DNA from: Colwellia ponticola
Lineage (GTDB): Bacteria; Pseudomonadota; Gammaproteobacteria; Enterobacterales; Alteromonadaceae
NCBI RefSeq assembly: GCF_005885605.1
Contig: NZ_SZVP01000012.1
Coordinates: 48,235 to 112,234, forward strand
Reading direction: 5' to 3'
Length of the DNA stretch: 64,000 nucleotides
Positions 46,208-54,850 of the stretch are shown in pieces. The notes beneath the pieces are model-generated. The model searched no databases. It saw nothing but the letters and a program-made list of their open reading frames with translations, and was not told the origin of the DNA. Numbering within the stretch: position 1 is the first letter of the stretch; the number at the start of each line of letters is the position of its first letter. The position numbers were made by a program, and so were the translations under genes.

Positions 46208-46708
46208 ATGAGTAAAACATATCCAAGATCATTTTCACATATTGGTATTTCAGTACCTAATGTTGAAGCCGCTGTTAAATTTTATACCGAAGTATTAGGC
46301 TGGTATGAAATTATGAAACCTACCGAAATTATTGAAGACGATAGCGCTATTGGTGCAATGTGCACTGATGTATTTGGAGCTAAGTGGGGTAAATTTAAAA
46401 TAGCCCATATGTCTACAGGAGATAGAATTGGTGTTGAAGTTTTTGAGTTTGCTAATCAAGAGGATCCTGAAGATAATTTTGAATATTGGAAAACGGGCGT
46501 ATTTCATTTTTGCGTACAAGATCCTAACCTTGAAGAATTGGTTGAAAAAATAGTTGCTGCAGGAGGTAAAAAACGTATGGCAGAGCCACGCTATTATTAT
46601 CCTGGCGAAAAGCCCTACCGTATGATTTACATGGAAGACCCTTTTGGCAACATTTTAGAAATATACAGCCATAGCTATGAACTAACTTATGCAGCAGGCG
46701 CTTATTAA
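46208..46708 (+). CDS. VOC (glyoxalase-like) family protein
   Basis: 166 residues. FSHIGISVPNVEAAVKFYTEV at the N-terminus and MEDPFGNILEIYSHSYE at the C-terminus bracket two beta-alpha-beta-beta-beta modules with metal ligands His (SHIG), Glu (IGVEVFEF), His (VFHFCVQD) and Glu (NILEIY). It could be a lyase, dioxygenase or isomerase; not a classical glyoxalase I. GAGAGGA lies before the start. A terminator follows. Confidence 0.88.
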   Translation: MSKTYPRSFSHIGISVPNVEAAVKFYTEVLGWYEIMKPTEIIEDDSAIGAMCTDVFGAKWGKFKIAHMSTGDRIGVEVFEFANQEDPEDNFEYWKTGVFHFCVQDPNLEELVEKIVAAGGKKRMAEPRYYYPGEKPYRMIYMEDPFGNILEIYSHSYELTYAAGAY

Positions 46709-46760
46709 CTACATAGTCATATGTATAAATACGTAAATAGTAAAGGTAAATTACAAGCTA

Positions 46761-46800
46761 AAAAAAGACCACCGACTCGTCACTAAGTAGGTGGTTTTTT
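46761..46800 (+). terminator. Terminator of the VOC gene
   Basis: ACCACC (46768-46773) pairs with GGTGGT (46790-46795), flanked by six A and six T. It can also act on the convergent pseudouridine synthase gene. Confidence 0.82.
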
Positions 46801-46875
46801 ATTTTACTCGAATAAGTTAATTCTGTTCTTTTAGCTAACACTTAACTGAGTAACTATTTTTAAATGGCAGTTCAG

Positions 46876-48615
46876 TTAAAAATTTTCAGCTACTTCAAAA
46901 GTTAATCGTTCTTTGGTTATCGGGTGAATAAAGCTTAATCGCTGTGCGTGCAAATGAAGTCTATTTGCGCTAATGCCATAAAGACCATCACCGACAATAG
47001 GCATATCCAACCCATCAGGGTGAGCGCAATGCATACGTAATTGATGTGTTCTACCGGTAATAGGATATAAAAATAACTTAGTGGTAATGCCTTCTTTATT
47101 GCCTTTGCTGTCTTTATTATCTAACTCTTCAATACGCTGCCAATGGGTTTCAGCATATTTACCATGCTCATAGCATACCATTTGTTTGGGCCTATCCTCT
47201 AAATCAACGCGTAGCGGTAAGCATATTTTCCCTTCGTCTTTTGTTAACTTACCGCTAATCGTTGCCACGTAGCGTTTACTTACTGTTTTATCAATAAATT
47301 GTTGTTGTAAGTGTTTATGAGTACGCTCATTGAGTGCCAGCATTAATAAACCCGAAGTAGCCATATCTAATCTATGGATAATTAAACCACCAGTCGCCTG
47401 AGGAAATTTTTCTTTAATGCGGCTATAAACCGAATCTTTAATCGACTTACCTGGAACAGACAGTAAACCGGCCGGTTTATTGACTACCACAACATGCTCA
47501 TCTTGAAAAACGATCTCTAGCGGGATCCCTTCGGCGGGGTTATCTAGCAAAGGATTATTATCGACCGGCATACCCTGAAGCATATGGGTTAAAATAGGTT
47601 GACATTTACCTTGGCAGGCAGGGTAAAAATGTTGGTGTTTTCTTATTGCTGATTTAGGTTGTTTTCCCCACCAAAACTCAGCCATACATAACGGTGTTAA
47701 TTTATGTTCAAAGGCATATTGTAGTAATTTTGGTGCTGCGCAATCCCCAGACCCTGCGGGCGGTTTTTGTACTATAGTGTCGGAAAATATTTCAATTAAG
47801 TCTTTGCGCTCACCTTGATTATTTAGCATCTGGTATTGTTTAAAAAAATGTTTTTGCAGTTTTACTGATAGTTTTTTTCTGTGTTTTTTGAGTGAATCGA
47901 TTTCATCAGTAAGATCTTTTAGTTCATCACTGGTTTCATCAATACTGGTTTGATGTTGTAACTTTAGTGCTTGTAGCGCTTTTTTATCGGTCACGCTGGC
48001 GCGAGACAAGGCAATGCTGATGTTTCGATGTTCGTTATCAGGTAATTGTGCCGTACTTAGCCAAGAGCGCTTTTCTTTACGTGCTTTCTTATTTTCTCGC
48101 ATTTGTTGCTGTAGGCATTGTATTGCTTTAGCTGACGTTAATTGTTTAGCGTCTAACAAAATCCTGAGTTTATTGAAATTAGGGTTAGCGATAAGCTGAG
48201 TAATGTTTTCATTAATGGTATTAATTTGAACTTGTTGCTGTTGTTCAAATTCACTTTGAGCATAAGCTTGATGTATGGTCGGCGCAAAGTTAATTGGCGC
48301 GGTGCTATCGACAGAATTATTAATGTTGCCGGTTTCAGTAATGTTAACAGCCTCACTAGCATTACCAGACAGTGCAGCTAAGTAGCCAAGCTCGCCTCTT
48401 GTATCTTTAACAATTAATACGCCATACATTCTTCCTTGCTGCTCACTATTAACAGGATGGAAAGTTGTTAAGTATTGCTGTAATTCATGACTAGCTGCTA
48501 AGGCTAACGGATGAGGAGTATAATGAAATGGATAGGTAAACTTATCAGGTAAGGTAAAAGCTGAAATATCACTGGTAAAAGTACAAAGGTAATTTTTTAT
48601 TAAAGTAGTAGACAT
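46876..48615 (-). CDS. RluA-family pseudouridine synthase with long N-terminal extension
   Basis: About 579 residues. The C-terminal 230 residues are the catalytic domain: EIVFQDEHVVVVNKPAGLLSV, the catalytic Asp in GLIIHRLDMATSGLLML, and GRTHQLRMHCAHPDGL. The N-terminal part (about 1-330) has a GKMYG-like segment (QGRMYGVLIVKDTRGELGYL) and a charged coiled coil (ELKDLTDEIDSLKKHRKKLS). A CxxxC-type pair (YPACQGKCQP) precedes the catalytic domain. I choose ATG at 48615 over the upstream GTG at 48639; neither has a good ribosome site. The target uridine in rRNA or tRNA is unknown. Confidence 0.85.
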   Translation of the reverse strand: MSTTLIKNYLCTFTSDISAFTLPDKFTYPFHYTPHPLALAASHELQQYLTTFHPVNSEQQGRMYGVLIVKDTRGELGYLAALSGNASEAVNITETGNINNSVDSTAPINFAPTIHQAYAQSEFEQQQQVQINTINENITQLIANPNFNKLRILLDAKQLTSAKAIQCLQQQMRENKKARKEKRSWLSTAQLPDNEHRNISIALSRASVTDKKALQALKLQHQTSIDETSDELKDLTDEIDSLKKHRKKLSVKLQKHFFKQYQMLNNQGERKDLIEIFSDTIVQKPPAGSGDCAAPKLLQYAFEHKLTPLCMAEFWWGKQPKSAIRKHQHFYPACQGKCQPILTHMLQGMPVDNNPLLDNPAEGIPLEIVFQDEHVVVVNKPAGLLSVPGKSIKDSVYSRIKEKFPQATGGLIIHRLDMATSGLLMLALNERTHKHLQQQFIDKTVSKRYVATISGKLTKDEGKICLPLRVDLEDRPKQMVCYEHGKYAETHWQRIEELDNKDSKGNKEGITTKLFLYPITGRTHQLRMHCAHPDGLDMPIVGDGLYGISANRLHLHAQRLSFIHPITKERLTFEVAENF

Positions 48616-48806
48616 AGATAATACGGTACAGCACGGCACTCTTAACGTTAATCCTGGTTTTAACCATGATTATTTTATTGGTAATGGAGACTATTCTACT
48701 GACTATTACTATAAGACACACTGTAAAACTTTATTCTTTTGAGTGTGTGATACCATTTTGGATAAAAAAGTACTCACTCTTTATACGCAATAATATTCCC
48801 TTAAAT

Positions 48807-48833
48807 AAAAAAGTAGCTTTGCAGCTACTTTTT
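48807..48833. terminator. Terminator of the PEP-CTERM gene
   Basis: AAAAAAGTAGCT (48807-48818) pairs with AGCTACTTTTT (48823-48833) around a four-base loop. T runs are present in both directions. The stem core AAAGTAGCT recurs in the leader hairpin of the same gene at 49689-49723. Confidence 0.88.
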
Positions 48834-48880
48834 ATTTACAACCTTTTACTTATTATTGTTTTTTGATAAGTACAATATTA

Positions 48881-49663
48881 TTAAACACGTTTACTACGTA
48901 CACTCATTACGATACCAAACATGGCTAAGCTTAATAGTAAAATAGTAGACGGCTCAGGCACTGCTGTTATTCTCATATCTACAGCAAAAGTGTTCGATGC
49001 ATTTTCTACCGTGGTAAAACCTAAACAACCCTCTGCTGCACCAGCAGCGGTACAAGCTGTATTTGACAGCACTTCCAAACCAGATATTAATAGCTCTACG
49101 TTATACATATTACCGTCGTACATAAATGGTTGGCTAAAGTCACTACCATCTATCACGAAGATATCGTTACAAGGTATAGGAGAGACTACTTCACACGATC
49201 CATCGTTATTTGTTTCTAAAAATGAAATATCATAAGTCAGGGCAGGAGGTGTTATATCGAAAGGTAATACACCAGGGTTAGGATCAAGTAATAGACGAGT
49301 ACTTAAGGTTGCAGACGTTAGCGAAGCACCGTTAATAACAAAGTTATTATGGGTTAGGGAGGTAGTTTGTGTTAAGGCGCCATTAGCTAGATTGGTACCT
49401 GAGGTATTACCATTTACGCCGCCTAATGCTAGAGAGCTGGCATTACTCCCCCATATAAGCGTAGTAGGGGCGCTCCAATAGGTATTATCGTTTATACCAA
49501 GAACACCAAGAGCAGGGTTGGCATTGGTAGGGGGGGCAAAGGCAGTGAACGCGTTATCAACCACCCAATCCCAAGCTGTCACTATAGGACCAGCACTGGC
49601 CGTAAAAGTAAGGCCTAGTGTAGACAATGTTAATACAGTTATTGCTTTTTTGAATATTTTCAT
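48881..49663 (-). CDS. PEP-CTERM sorted exported protein, THxN type
   Basis: 260 residues. Signal peptide at 1-24 (ending ASA-GPI). The C-terminus has the sorting signal VPEPSTILLLSLAMFGIVMS followed by basic RSKR, the PEP-CTERM tail recognised by exosortase. The middle is rich in Asn, Thr, Gly and has LTHNNFVI, the THxN motif of a known PEP-CTERM subfamily, and three Cys pairs. It is probably released to the cell surface or matrix after cleavage by an exosortase encoded elsewhere. AAGGAG precedes ATG at 49663. Confidence 0.87.
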   Translation of the reverse strand: MKIFKKAITVLTLSTLGLTFTASAGPIVTAWDWVVDNAFTAFAPPTNANPALGVLGINDNTYWSAPTTLIWGSNASSLALGGVNGNTSGTNLANGALTQTTSLTHNNFVINGASLTSATLSTRLLLDPNPGVLPFDITPPALTYDISFLETNNDGSCEVVSPIPCNDIFVIDGSDFSQPFMYDGNMYNVELLISGLEVLSNTACTAAGAAEGCLGFTTVENASNTFAVDMRITAVPEPSTILLLSLAMFGIVMSVRSKRV

Positions 49664-49688
49664 TTTGTTACTCCTTAATTAATATAAA

Positions 49689-49723
49689 TTTAAAGTAGCT
49701 AATACAGAGAAAGCTACTTTAAA
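49689..49723 (-). promoter_or_regulatory. Leader hairpin of the PEP-CTERM gene
   Basis: Perfect 11-bp arms TTTAAAGTAGC (49689-49699) / GCTACTTTAAA (49713-49723), 13-base loop, in the 5' untranslated region about 20 bases ahead of the ribosome site. The stem shares AAAGTAGC with the terminator of the gene. Confidence 0.6.
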
Positions 49724-49842
49724 GAGAGTAATAAGTGACAAATGCAACTTAGGCCGTTAAGTAAATCACCAATTTATACAGTCCATGTAATGCTTGCTCA
49801 AGGGATACTGCATAGAGCGCGCCATAGTTGCTATGTGATTAT

Positions 49843-49897
49843 ATTATAAACTTTTTTGTATTTTACAGTATCGTGTTGTTAGCTATACTGTAAAATA
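49843..49897 (-). promoter_or_regulatory. Candidate promoter and operator for the PEP-CTERM gene
   Basis: On the minus strand TATAAT (from 49848 to 49843) is a -10 candidate. A perfect 13-bp inverted repeat TATTTTACAGTAT (49859-49871) / its complement (49885-49897), with a 13-base spacer, lies directly upstream and its near arm covers the -35 position. That is the geometry of a regulator site. It does not match the LexA or sigma-54 consensus. Confidence 0.5.
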
Positions 49898-49958
49898 ACC
49901 TGACAGTATTTGTGGGTATTTGTGGGTATTCCGTGGTGGTGGTTAATGTTGTGTAGTA

Positions 49959-50924
49959 TTAATATCCACTGGTAATTGTTTGAGTAGTAATGCCGCTGGT
50001 AGCTAATGCAAGGTTACTGGGGAGGTTTTCATTACCTGCTAATAAGTAAATTACCTGTTGTCCTTGTTGAGCCAGCTCTAGCGCATGCTGATAATTAAGA
50101 ATAATGGTGGAACTAATGCTTTGCGGGTACTTTTCTGCGTCACGTCGAACATACTCAATAAGTTCTATATTAACCGATTTATCATAAAAAACGGCATCAG
50201 CAAATTGTAGCGCCCGATGCGCCTTCAAGGTTAAATTATCGGGATTACCATCAAGAGTTTGAATAAAAATAATAGCGCCTTTGGGTGGTGCTATCTCTTC
50301 TTTTAAGCTAACAATTAACTGTTGCTCTGCCGCTTGTTGATTACCATCAAGTAATGCTTGACCTATTGAACCTCGCAAAGTAGTCTCCCAAAAAGTACGT
50401 CGATTACGTATGCCTTTAATACGTGCTTTGACGTGTTCTCGAAACTTTAATGAAAAATCAGCCAAACGGCCGTAACCTTGCGGTAATGTCTTTTCTATTT
50501 GTTCGCGTAACATACGTATAAGAATTGGCGCACTGCCTGAACTTGATAAAGCAATAATCATAGGTTCACGGTCAATAATAGCGGGCGTAATATAAGTACA
50601 CAGAGCAGGTTGGTCAACCACATTAGCAAGAATATTCAGCGGTAGTGCTTCATGGTAAACCTGTTCATTTACCTCGGTATCGTCTGTTGCAGCAATCACT
50701 AGGGTAATGTTGATTAATAAGCCGGCTTTATAGTTATGAGGTAACCAAGTTAGGCTATTGTCGTTAATTAAACGGGCAACACCTTCAGTAACACTTGCTG
50801 CCATAACGGTAATGTTTGTAGTGGTTTTTAATAGTAATTCTATTTTGCGGGCAGCAACATCACCGCCGCCAACTACCATGGCATTAATTTTACTACCATC
50901 TAGAAAAATGGGAAAATATCTCAT
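49959..50924 (-). CDS. Siroheme synthase with CysG-type dehydrogenase/ferrochelatase domain and a truncated methyltransferase remnant
   Basis: 321 residues. Residues 1 to about 205 are the CysG N-terminal half: NAD-binding MVVGGGDVAARKIELLL and ALSSSGSAPILIRMLREQIE, giving precorrin-2 dehydrogenase and sirohydrochlorin ferrochelatase. From about 212 a segment (GAIIFIQTLDGNPDNLTLKAHRALQFADAVFYD) aligns with the start of the CysG uroporphyrinogen-III methyltransferase domain, but the GAGPGD motif is gone and only about 110 of 250 residues remain, ending near the position of the RLKGGDPF motif (here YLLAGNENLP). Methylation must come from another enzyme (CobA/SUMT type). The remnant is in frame and without stops, so it is probably retained rather than a recent frameshift. 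Confidence 0.85.
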   Translation of the reverse strand: MRYFPIFLDGSKINAMVVGGGDVAARKIELLLKTTTNITVMAASVTEGVARLINDNSLTWLPHNYKAGLLINITLVIAATDDTEVNEQVYHEALPLNILANVVDQPALCTYITPAIIDREPMIIALSSSGSAPILIRMLREQIEKTLPQGYGRLADFSLKFREHVKARIKGIRNRRTFWETTLRGSIGQALLDGNQQAAEQQLIVSLKEEIAPPKGAIIFIQTLDGNPDNLTLKAHRALQFADAVFYDKSVNIELIEYVRRDAEKYPQSISSTIILNYQHALELAQQGQQVIYLLAGNENLPSNLALATSGITTQTITSGY

Positions 50925-51073
50925 TGATAAGTCAACTCTTTTAATTATTTTTAGTAGTTATACTAATCTCATTCATTATCTGTTCATTTCTACGGGTTAA
51001 AATAATTAACTACTGCGTCATTTATTTAATAATTAGCACAACTAGTTATAAAAATAAAAACCTTAATTTACAG

Positions 51074-51565
51074 CTAAGCACTAGTAATACTTAATTTGGA
51101 TTTACTTACAGCTAAGCCATTTGAATCGCCATAAATAGTCCAGCCAGGAATAAATTCAATACCAGCAAATTTCACCGTAACATTAATATCGCCTATATCT
51201 AATTTTTCAGTTTTTATAGGGTTACAACCTATTGCTTTCACGGCAATGTCCATTGTAGCAATGGTACCTGCATCACGAATACAACCATTAATAACAACGG
51301 CATTCCAATTGTTTTTCATAGCACTCTCAGCAACCATATCGCCTAATAACGCACGGTTCATACTGCCTTTGCCATCGACTACTAATACTTTACCTGTACC
51401 ATCAGTCGCTAATAATTGTTTTACTTTTGAGTTATCTTCAAAACAAGAAACAGTGACTATTTCACCCGAGAAAACTGTTTTTTTACCGTAATCTATAAAA
51501 GGTCGGTCAGCGAGATGAAGTTGCTCTGGGGATTGATCAAAAAGGTCGGGTAGTAAATCTAGCAT
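51074..51565 (-). CDS. rraA: Regulator of RNase E activity RraA
   Basis: 163 residues, as in E. coli RraA (161). The protein binds RNase E and reduces mRNA decay. LATDGTGKVLVVDGKGSMNRALLGD, NWNAVVINGCIRDAGTI and the C-terminal IYGDSNGLAVS are family signatures; it has the menG/RraA fold without methyltransferase activity. Single gene on the minus strand between the siroheme gene and prmA. A hydroxymethylglutarate aldolase-like relative is less likely because of the length and C-terminus. Confidence 0.92.
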   Translation of the reverse strand: MLDLLPDLFDQSPEQLHLADRPFIDYGKKTVFSGEIVTVSCFEDNSKVKQLLATDGTGKVLVVDGKGSMNRALLGDMVAESAMKNNWNAVVINGCIRDAGTIATMDIAVKAIGCNPIKTEKLDIGDINVTVKFAGIEFIPGWTIYGDSNGLAVSKSKLSITSA

Positions 51566-51895
51566 GTTATATTCCTTGTTAGGGCTGTGCCCTCTATTAA
51601 GCGTTATTAAGTTAAACTAATAGCATTATTAATCATTTGAGATTGCTTAAAATACGCCAAAGTTGAGTAGTACTCAATGCTAATGAGGAAGTTATTTTAA
51701 ATATAGCGACTAAGTTTGAAGTATTACGCTAGCTGATACTAAAACATGACAATCAAATAATAATGACAGTGTTATTATTTATACCTAGTTAGAAATAAAT
51801 GATAAACTAGCGTTATTATTATTTAGTTGTTAGTTACATCGGTTTTTCCTTTGAGTAACGCGCAGTAAACACAAAACATCAGTAGAGAACAGTAA
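51566..51895. other. rraA-prmA divergent intergenic region
   Basis: 330 A+T-rich bases. No gene, strong hairpin or convincing promoter is visible to me; it must contain the promoters of rraA and prmA. Confidence 0.5.
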
Positions 51896-52783
51896 ATGCC
51901 TTGGATACAACTTAGATTAAGTGCTAATGAAGATAACGCGGAAAAATACAGTGACTGGCTCTCAGCTTGCGGTTCACAAGCGGTTACCTTTGTTGATGCA
52001 CAAGATACACCTATATATGAACCACTACCAGGTGATGATGTTATTTACTGGTCTAGCACTGTGGTTATGGGCTTATTTGAAGCCAACCATGATATGGATA
52101 AAGTGATTAGTTATTTGCAAAGCATTCATCCTGATAAAGAAAACATGCTTTATAAGCTAGAGCAACTAGAAGATAAAGACTGGGAACGTGAATGGATGGA
52201 TAACTTTCATCCGATGAAGTTCGGTGAACGCCTATGGATTTGTCCTAGCTGGCGCGATGTGCCAGAGCCTGATGCGGTAAATGTTATGTTAGATCCAGGT
52301 CTAGCGTTTGGTACAGGTACTCACCCAACTACAGCACTATGTTTAACGTGGTTAGACGGTTTAGATTTACAAGATAAAACCGTAGTCGATTTTGGTTGTG
52401 GCTCCGGTATTTTATCACTTGCCGCGCTTAAGCTCGGTGCTAAGAAAGTCATTGGTATTGATATTGACCCACAAGCACTACAAGCAAGTCTTGCGAATGC
52501 TGAGCGAAACAATGTCGCTGATAGGCTTGAGTTATACTTACCTAAAGATCAACCAGCATTTAAAGCTGACGTTGTTGTAGCAAATATTCTTGCAGGTCCA
52601 TTACGTGAGTTAGCACCAACTATTATGGAGTTTGTTGGTGATAAAGGCTTAATAGCATTATCTGGTGTATTAGAAGAGCAGGCTGAAACGTTACAAACAA
52701 TGTACGGGCAATGGTGTGATATGGAGCCAGTAAGTGTACAAGAAGAATGGGTTCGTTTAAACGGTCAACGTAAGTCAACTTAG
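51896..52783 (+). CDS. prmA: Ribosomal protein L11 methyltransferase
   Basis: Trimethylates lysines and the N-terminus of ribosomal protein L11. 295 residues. N-terminal substrate domain ([20 protein letters not shown]), then SAM-binding domain with [15 protein letters not shown] and [20 protein letters not shown], and [10 protein letters not shown] (NxLxxP-like). In E. coli it is followed by dusB-fis; here 4.5 kb of other genes separate them. A G+C-rich hairpin follows. Confidence 0.97.
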   Translation: MPWIQLRLSANEDNAEKYSDWLSACGSQAVTFVDAQDTPIYEPLPGDDVIYWSSTVVMGLFEANHDMDKVISYLQSIHPDKENMLYKLEQLEDKDWEREWMDNFHPMKFGERLWICPSWRDVPEPDAVNVMLDPGLAFGTGTHPTTALCLTWLDGLDLQDKTVVDFGCGSGILSLAALKLGAKKVIGIDIDPQALQASLANAERNNVADRLELYLPKDQPAFKADVVVANILAGPLRELAPTIMEFVGDKGLIALSGVLEEQAETLQTMYGQWCDMEPVSVQEEWVRLNGQRKST

Positions 52784-52865
52784 CTAACTACATGTCGTCT
52801 AGTCGTCTTGTCGCTATTTCAACTATTTTAATGCTATTTTGCGACATTAACCCCCTAGGTATCAT

Positions 52866-52886
52866 CCCCGAAGTGTCTATTCGGGG
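52866..52886. other. Hairpin downstream of prmA
   Basis: CCCCGAA (52866-52872) / TTCGGGG (52880-52886) with a seven-base loop. No T run follows. It may be a terminator-like or stabilising element between prmA and the convergent diguanylate cyclase gene. Confidence 0.5.
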
Positions 52887-52984
52887 AGCCAGTTTCAGTG
52901 AATAGACCTATTTAATAAAAGCTATTTTCACCTTAAATTTTCAGCACAGTTAATGGTTGTAATACCATTAACTATCTAAGCTTT

Positions 52985-54808
52985 TTAATTTTTTGATTCG
53001 TTGATTTGAGATACATCAAAGGTAGTTACTCTATTACGTCCTGAGTTTTTTGAGACATAAGCTGCACTGTCAGCATCTGCTAATAGTTTTTCTAAATTAT
53101 AGCCAGAACGCACTACATCGGTTACACCAAAGCTGGCCGTTATCGAAAACTCATACCCTGATTCTGCTGTAGTTATTGCTTCAATTGCTGCACGGCAAGC
53201 TTCAGCGCGTAGTATGGCTACATCAATATTACAACTTGGCAATAGTAAGCAAAACTCTTCGCCTCCTAAGCGGGCAAAAATATCATTTTTACGGCTAATA
53301 TGCTTACAAGCATTAATCGTGGCTTTTAATGCCCAATCGCCACAAGCATGACCAAAAGTATCGTTAACTTTTTTAAAGTGATCTAAATCAAACATAATTA
53401 AACTTAAGGGTTGAATAGTGCTTTTACAATGTTCTAAGGCGCTTTGTGCCACGTGAGTAAAATGACCTCTATTATAAATACCCGTTAATGCATCATACTC
53501 CGCTAGCTCTTTTATGCGTTTATGTGCCTTTAACAATCGACCAAACCATAATATGAATAAGACCAATATCACTGCTAATATGGCCATCATTAACTGAACA
53601 TTGGTCACTTTCGCTTTTGCTAAGGCTTGTTCACTGATCAGGAGAGCATTTTCCTTATTAAGTAGCTCAATCTTGGCTTTTTGTTCAAAAGATTTGTGCT
53701 CGGCAAGTTGAAAAGCAAGGTGTTTAGCTTTTTCTCCTTCAAGGTGGGCTTTTTCTATTTTGGCATATTTTTCAAAATAGCGTAAAGCGAGTGGGAAGTC
53801 CTGTTGTTTTTTAGCAACCTGATAAAGCAAAAAATAAGTGTCAACCCCTTGCAAAAGGTTAGTCATATTTTTGTTTACTGCTAAAGCTTCAGTCGTATAA
53901 ACTTTCGTATTATCTACATCACCAAGTTGCCAATAAGCTTTCGCAATAACGTTAACAGTTTCGGCAATTAACATAGGGTATTGTGTTAAACGTATTTGCT
54001 CTAGATAACTCAAAATAAAGCTTAAAGCTTTATTAGGCATATCTTCTTGCAAAAATAGCTTAGTTTTATATATACGTACTATATTGGCATTAATCTTATT
54101 ATTGGCACTGGTACATTTTTGGATTGTATCTTCTAACTCAGCAGCGTTTGACGTTAATTTATGGAGGTTAAACTTTGCTTCTAAGGTGAGTTGCCTTAAC
54201 CAGCAATCATTTTTATCTGAGAGATTTCGCTTAGCAAGTAGATCGATATAGTTTAGTGCTAATGAATATTGTCCCATTTGATTATAAAAAATAATAGTGA
54301 TGAGTAAGCCATTTTGATAGTGCTCATTATTATGAATGGTTGGTAAGGCATTAATGTTTTTAGTGACTTGTTCTAGCCCTTTTTGCCAATTTTTTGCCGG
54401 CATATAAATATTAATAAGTGCGTAATTAGCTCTAAACTTAAGTAAACTGCTAGCGTTTGAATGTAAGACTGCCTTGAGTTTATCTTCAGCTACATCATAC
54501 TCACCAACAAATGTCAGATGATACGCATATAAAAGGTTTAAATATTGCTGTAGTTCAGTTGGTAGGTTTTTTTGTTGTGCTATTTCAAAAATTATTTCTT
54601 TAAATAGTGTTGGGTTACTGCGTCTATATTTATCTGCAAGAGTTAATTTTTTTGATATTTCCTCTATAGAGAGTGTACCTTTAGTAACGTTTTGTTGTTG
54701 TATTTGAAATGCTTGTGCTGTTTTAAACGTAAGAGAGATAGGAATTAATAACAGCACAATAAGGCTATATTGAGTAAAATAGTCGAATATTGTGCTATTT
54801 TTTTTCAT
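52985..54808 (-). CDS. TPR-GGDEF diguanylate cyclase, membrane-bound
   Basis: 607 residues. Signal/anchor segment at 1-33, then a periplasmic region of TPR-like helical repeats (about 50-390), a membrane helix (about 403-423, VQLMMAILAVILVLFILWFG) and a cytoplasmic GGDEF domain. The active site is FARLGGEEF (GGEEF variant, active in known enzymes), and the allosteric I-site is RKND five residues before it. DLDHFKKVNDTFGHACGD is the usual N-terminal motif. So it should make cyclic di-GMP in response to a periplasmic signal. The start lies 20 bases after the stop of the candidate borosin precursor gene, so it is probably in the same operon. Confidence 0.9.
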   Translation of the reverse strand: MKKNSTIFDYFTQYSLIVLLLIPISLTFKTAQAFQIQQQNVTKGTLSIEEISKKLTLADKYRRSNPTLFKEIIFEIAQQKNLPTELQQYLNLLYAYHLTFVGEYDVAEDKLKAVLHSNASSLLKFRANYALINIYMPAKNWQKGLEQVTKNINALPTIHNNEHYQNGLLITIIFYNQMGQYSLALNYIDLLAKRNLSDKNDCWLRQLTLEAKFNLHKLTSNAAELEDTIQKCTSANNKINANIVRIYKTKLFLQEDMPNKALSFILSYLEQIRLTQYPMLIAETVNVIAKAYWQLGDVDNTKVYTTEALAVNKNMTNLLQGVDTYFLLYQVAKKQQDFPLALRYFEKYAKIEKAHLEGEKAKHLAFQLAEHKSFEQKAKIELLNKENALLISEQALAKAKVTNVQLMMAILAVILVLFILWFGRLLKAHKRIKELAEYDALTGIYNRGHFTHVAQSALEHCKSTIQPLSLIMFDLDHFKKVNDTFGHACGDWALKATINACKHISRKNDIFARLGGEEFCLLLPSCNIDVAILRAEACRAAIEAITTAESGYEFSITASFGVTDVVRSGYNLEKLLADADSAAYVSKNSGRNRVTTFDVSQINESKN

Positions 54809-54822
54809 TAAAGTAATTCTTT

Positions 54823-54850
54823 TAGAAGCTAGAAGCTAGAAGCTAGAAGC
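54823..54850. repeat. Heptanucleotide tandem repeat TAGAAGC x4 at the precursor gene 3' end
   Basis: Four exact copies of TAGAAGC. On the minus strand they encode the last six residues LLASSF and the stop codon of the precursor gene. Seven bases is not a multiple of three, so a change of copy number can change the reading frame. With three or four copies a stop still falls at the same codon; with two copies the frame would run into the ATG of the diguanylate cyclase gene in register. Confidence 0.92.

Noticed and set aside
48666..48866. 66-codon plus-strand ORF between the pseudouridine synthase and PEP-CTERM genes
   Set aside because: Hydrophobic, runs through the bidirectional terminator at 48807-48833 and has no ribosome site; likely chance.
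49736..49770. Sigma-54-like sequence upstream of the PEP-CTERM gene
   Set aside because: The GG and GC elements on the minus strand are eight, not ten, bases apart, so it does not fit the -24/-12 rule.
49885..49918. LexA-like box (CTG...CAG) near the 13-bp inverted repeat
   Set aside because: The spacing between CTG and CAG is 13 rather than 10, so it is not an SOS box.
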